Assembly (NCBI GenBank): GCA_037176725.1
Contig: JAZBRS010000076.1
Coordinates: 119,431,001 to 119,495,000, forward strand
Length of the DNA stretch: 64,000 bases
Source of the DNA: Posidonia oceanica
Taxonomy: Eukaryota > Streptophyta > Magnoliopsida > Alismatales > Posidoniaceae
Direction: 5' to 3'
Position numbers and translations under genes: made by a program. This document shows, one piece after another, positions 59,808-64,000 of the stretch (within the stretch, counting starts at the first letter, position 1; each line of letters starts with the position of its first letter). The notes beneath the pieces were generated by a model. The model was not told the DNA's origin. It did not search any database and worked only from the letters and a program-made list of their open reading frames with translations.

Positions 59808-59891
59808 AGATGGGGTGTCTTGTCAACCCTGAGCAGCGGCCGCGCTCCGCTTGCCCTCGCTCAGGGAGGGGCATCTGTTGACACCCCATCT
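59808..59891 (+). promoter_or_regulatory. Fold-back across polypurine tract and 3' LTR start, element C
   Basis: AGATGGGGTGTC (59808-59819) pairs with GACACCCCATCT (59880-59891, in the LTR). CCCTGAGC (59827-59834) pairs with GCTCAGGG (59859-59866), and AGCGG with CCGCT at the tip. The polypurine tract AGGGAGGGG (59863-59871) overlaps the 3' side of the second stem. Same architecture as element A. Confidence 0.84.
59863..59871 (+). promoter_or_regulatory. Polypurine tract, element C
   Basis: AGGGAGGGG, four bases before the LTR start at 59876. Confidence 0.7.
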
Positions 59892-62800
59892 TGGCAGGCT
59901 TGGACCCTTGGAGCCCTCCTGGTAATTGCTGGATCAAACCCCAACCAAACCCTAACCCTAATCCTCCTCTCTCCCCTCCAAAAAACAGCCCATTTTGACC
60001 TAAACCTTTACCCCCCTTCCCAACCTCAAAACCTAACCAAAATCCATAGGAGAACCCACCACTATCCACTCAACAAGCCTACTCAAAAACCTAGGAATTT
60101 CCAAACCTGACCCATTCCCAAAAACCCTAGAAAACTTAGGAGAAACTACCATTTTTCTACACCTTGAAACCCCTCCAAAACCTCCTTAGAATCGGACCAA
60201 AACTTCAGACCCAAGACTTCGAATCCTAGACTACCCACTCACCAATTCTTACCCCATTCCAAGACCATTAAGACCCTCTTTCACCCAAATTATCCTTTTC
60301 TCTCTCCTCTCTCTCTCCTGATTATCATCTCTCTTTTCATCCCTTTCCTATCCTTTTTCTGGTCTGGCTGTGGGCCCCCTCTATGCTTCTATCATTCCTC
60401 TATCTTATCCCTATTTTTACTTTATTTTTAACATTTTTTCTGAATTTTTAAAAATCGTTTTCCTCCAACCTATCTCTTTTCCTTTTATCTCCCTCCTTTT
60501 CCCATTTCTTTCCTCCTTCTCTTTTCCTTTGCTCTCTTTTGCAAAAATCCACAAAAACCCATAAAAATCTGCAAAACCTCAAAACACAAAAGAAACAAAT
60601 CAGAATCCTAAGAAAAACAATTAAAAAATGTTAAACAAGCAATTAACAACTTAAACTTAACTTAAGCAAGCTAAAAAGAAAACCAAGCATGCAAACTAAA
60701 AAATGCAAAACAAATCAAAAGAAAACACTGAAAAATAAAGGAAAAAGCTAAAATAGAATCAAAACCCACCAAAAATAAAAACCCCATCAGAAGAATTAAA
60801 AGACAAACCCTAAAAAAAGGAGAATTAAAAATCAAACACTAAAACAAGTAATTAAAGAAGGCAAAAGACTTAACTTAGTAAACATAAGAAAAACAAGTAA
60901 AAAACTTAATTAAAAAAGAAAAGAAAAACACATCTGAAAGACTTAGAAAACACCCTATCAAACCAGAAAAATCCAACTAAAAACTTCAAGAAAAAATCAA
61001 TAAATAAAAATCCAAACATAACTTAAAAGACTTAAAAGGAAGAAACCCTAAGGAGACTAAAACTTAAAAACTTAAAACCAACCCTGATTAATACGAAATT
61101 AAATCCTAAAAAATCCTAATCAGTATCCTAAATGTCCAACAAGGGAAACACAATTTTTAAAATAATTTAAAAAGGGTTTAACAAACATTTAATCAAGTGA
61201 AAACCAATTAAAAGCAAAACCAAAACCCTAAAACCCTAATCAAGCCTAAAACACATTAATCAACTCAAAATGACCATTAAAAATCTTAATTAAAATCCTA
61301 ATCTACAGCACAATCCTTCTGGCATATTTATTTATTTTTAGTTTATTTTTACCTATTTTATTTCCCCATTCTACCCTCTCTTTCTTTCTTTCTTACTTTT
61401 CTTTTCCATTCTTTCTTTTCTTTACTGGGCTCAATCCAGCCCATTTTCTCTTTTCTTTTATTTCTTCGTTTTTTCCTTTGGCCCACAGTCCGGCCTTCCC
61501 CACCCTTCTTCTTCCTCAGTCTTCCCTTGTGTTTTTTACTTTCCACCGATTCTCCCGCGAGCTACGTCAACAGCCTTCCCTCCATTGTTCAAATTCGAAG
61601 CTCCATCCTTTCATCTACAGCAGCCCGCCGTCTCCTCCATCTCAGCACCAAATCCGGAGTCGGTCGTCCCGTCTCCTCTGCTGCAGTAATCGCCGGCCGA
61701 GTTTTGAATTCCCAGCTCGCGCCCAGCAGCAGCAGCTCCGGATATAAGCCTCCCGTCCATTCCTGCAACATCATCAGAGGAACCATCAGTGAGTTAGCAA
61801 GCAACGAGAGACCCAGCAAACCAGAGAGCAATTCCAGAACATTCCCTCCACCTGAAACGACCCTACTCCTTCTCTTCTTCACCCTTCCAATTCCAGAGAG
61901 AAGAAAGGGCAGAAGAGAGCACCTGAGAGTCCTTCTTGGCATCCCGGAGAGAGAGCCCCATTCCAGAGCCCTCCCCACTCAGATTCATCACCTTTTCCCT
62001 CTGAATTCCGCAGCTAACCATCCTCACCTTTTTCCAGCAATCCAACACCACTCCAAGCCTCAGAACTCCTCCCTGTTACTTCCCCAATCTCACCCAACAC
62101 CTGGCCTTCTTCCTCCAACATTTCCCAGCCATTCCACCCCACGAAACCACCTGAAATCTCCCAGAAACACCACCTGACTCCAACTGAAACCCAACTCCTT
62201 CCCTTCGGCAATTCCCATCACTCCAGTCCACCATTGCCTCCCAAAATCCACCCGGATAATCCCCAAACCATCTCCTTTCCAAAGCCTCCGGCCTCGAACC
62301 CAACCGCTCACCACAGACCAAGAATTCCACAACAAACACCTTACCTCGTCTCAGACCAGAAATCCGCCCAAACTCCAAAACCTCTCCTCGCTCTCCAGAA
62401 AGCCCTTCCAAGCATCCAGACAGCTTCGCCAACCTTCTAGCAATCCCCCGGAGGCCTCCGCTTTGCCGGACGAGCAGCGGACAAAGCCCCCCACCTCCGG
62501 CTACCCACTGTCGACCCAAAAATTCCAATCTCCCGCTCGAGCTGCAGAAGCTCGATCTGATCGTCCGAGGAGCACCAGAAGAACGTCCTGAAGAAGTTCC
62601 AACCGTCGCGAGCCGCTGGAGGTCTCCGCTGCGACCGGACGAGGATCGCCGGCCACCCCTGATCCTGCTGAGGTCGGGAGCGCACTCCGGACGCAAGCGC
62701 AAGTATCTCCTTGCCTCCCCCGCTCCCTCTCCCTCCTCTGATGCTTTTCCACCAACCAGAAGTAGTTTCCAAGCCCTCCAGCTCCGCCTGCAAGTCGCCG

Positions 62801-64000
62801 GACAAACCGTCTTCTCCGGCGCCGACCTCTTGTTCTCTGGACGCTCCGCCCAACAGAACATTGCTCCGACAGTCTCCGAAGCTCCGCACGAACGCCGGTA
62901 GCGCCCTCCGCCGATCAGCATCTCCGCAGCTCCCTGTGCCGACGGTGGTGAGCTCCGGTGGCATTCTGCTACAGTGCTAGCCACCGCCGGCGGATCACTG
63001 TTGGTTTATTTTTCCAGTTATAATGTTTTTATACAAATATTACATTCCTGCCTTAAGTTTTTACATTTTTGCGTTCTGGTCCTTAGTTTATTTAAGTTGC
63101 TTAGTTTTTAATTTAATATCATGCTAAATTGCTTATCTTATTCCTGTTTTTCAGTATTTTCATCCTGGTCCATTTACTGTGCTGTGCTGTTATTATATTT
63201 TGCAATTTAGCCCCTCTGTTTTCGTTTTTTGCATGCAAGTCCTGCTCATAATCACTTCATTTATTTACTTGCATTTTACCATACTGCATTGCATTCTAGG
63301 TCCCTGCATTTTTCTGTTTTTGCATGTAGGTCCATTGCACTGTAGAACTTAGGGTTTATTTTCTTATTTTGCATACTGCATTGCATATTTTACTCCCTGT
63401 TTTTGCATATTTGCATTTAGGTCCATTTTAAATGGACAGTAACTCATGCATGCATTTTTAGCATACTGCATTGCATTTTTGACCCTGTGAAAAGACCATT
63501 TTGCCCCTAGGTTGCATTCTAGCTCCTATGCTTACCAAATTTTGTGCAGACCCTCCACTAGTATTCCCAGACTCCCTGGAACCTTGTTTTCTAGAAAAAT
63601 TGCATTTTAGACCCTAGTTTTCTTAAAATTGCTTTCTGATCCCTTTCTGCTTTCAAAACTTCTTCTAAAGCATACCCTCTTTTCAAAGCAGCTTTCTGAG
63701 CCTAGTTTTTTACAAAACGAAGCCCTGCTCTCTCCTGTTTTCAAAACCCTCTCTTGTAGACCCTTGTTTTCTGTAAAATTTGCATTTTTAGCCCCTTTCT
63801 TTTTCAAAATGCCTTCTGAAATCCTGGTTTTTTCCAGTTTCTTCTCTCTGCCTTTTCTTGCTTTTGCATGCATCCTGCATTCATTTAGTCTTGCATTCTA
63901 GCGTCTTCTTGCACACACCAAGTACTTTAAGCTCCCCTTCACCTGGGAGGACCTTTTTGCACATCCCTAGGACCTCCTGAACACCTAGATCTGTTCTTCT
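59876..64000 (+). mobile_element. 3' LTR of element C (truncated by window edge)
   Basis: Begins TGTTGACACCCCATCT and follows the 5' LTR for 4.1 kb. Differences are a 22-bp deletion between TCTCTCTC direct repeats near 60306, a 131-bp deletion near 63488 relative to 44410-44540, and a divergent patch right after it. TATAAG is at 61743-61748. Confidence 0.93.

Larger units (their letters stand above)
40776..64000 (+). mobile_element. Element C: young, pol-deleted Ogre-like element inserted in B
   Basis: 5' LTR 40776-46576, internal part 46577-59875, 3' LTR from 59876 past the window edge. The two LTRs are nearly identical over the compared 4.1 kb apart from two deletions and one divergent patch. 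It has the same pol deletion as element A. Disabling changes are a 2-bp deletion in gag and a 17-bp tandem duplication in the second ORF. Insertion into the second RNase H of B predicts the duplicated bases CCTGC (40771-40775) after its 3' LTR. Confidence 0.9.

Overview
This window is plant nuclear DNA made almost entirely of nested giant LTR retrotransposons. They belong to the Ty3/gypsy Tat lineage and are Ogre-like. The evidence is LTRs of about 5.8 kb, a primer-binding site matching the one I know from Ogre elements (tRNA-Arg type), a Gag/protease/RT/RNase H frame followed by a second archaeal-type RNase H, and long tandem-repeat arrays between the coding part and the 3' LTR. Ogre-type elements are mostly known from eudicots, so a eudicot with a repeat-rich genome is likely. 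I cannot name the species. There is no bacterial-type gene, CRISPR array, rRNA, tRNA or clearly intact host gene.

Layout. Element A (1-22885, + strand; its 5' LTR and gag start lie left of the window) has gag-protease fused to a C-terminal integrase piece (1-5330), a second ORF related to plant mobile domain/DUF7745 proteins (6817-8019), a 2.4-kb field of tandem and hairpin repeats (8320-10708) and a 3' LTR (17119-22885). A solo LTR of the same family sits inside A in reverse orientation (11064-16921), flanked by the 5-bp duplication CACGC. Positions 22886-26464 are non-Ogre flank: a segment with paired 27-bp dyads (23036-24881), then a minus-strand, multi-exon, broken plant-mobile-domain-like gene (25175-26360). 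Element B starts at 26465: 5' LTR (26465-32282), PBS, leader, gag, protease, RT, RNase H and the start of the second RNase H. It is cut at 40775 by element C. Element C (40776 to beyond 64000) has a full 5' LTR, PBS, leader, broken gag, a protease-integrase fusion, the mobile-domain ORF, its own repeat field, and a 3' LTR that runs off the window.

How the parts relate. A and C lack RT, both RNases H and the N-terminal part of integrase, and both are joined at the same point. They look like members of one non-autonomous subfamily that would need enzymes from RT-bearing relatives such as B. All three copies carry disabling changes. Element C is the youngest by its near-identical LTRs.

Most notable observations: (1) 27-bp hairpin units downstream of the mobile-domain ORF whose two arms change together (GATAG/CTATC, GACAG/CTGTC, GGTAG/CTACC), with similar paired changes in two other unit types; (2) a fold-back that pairs the start of the 3' LTR with sequence upstream of the polypurine tract, present in both A and C; (3) the shared pol deletion; (4) a mobile-domain-like ORF placed between pol and the 3' LTR.
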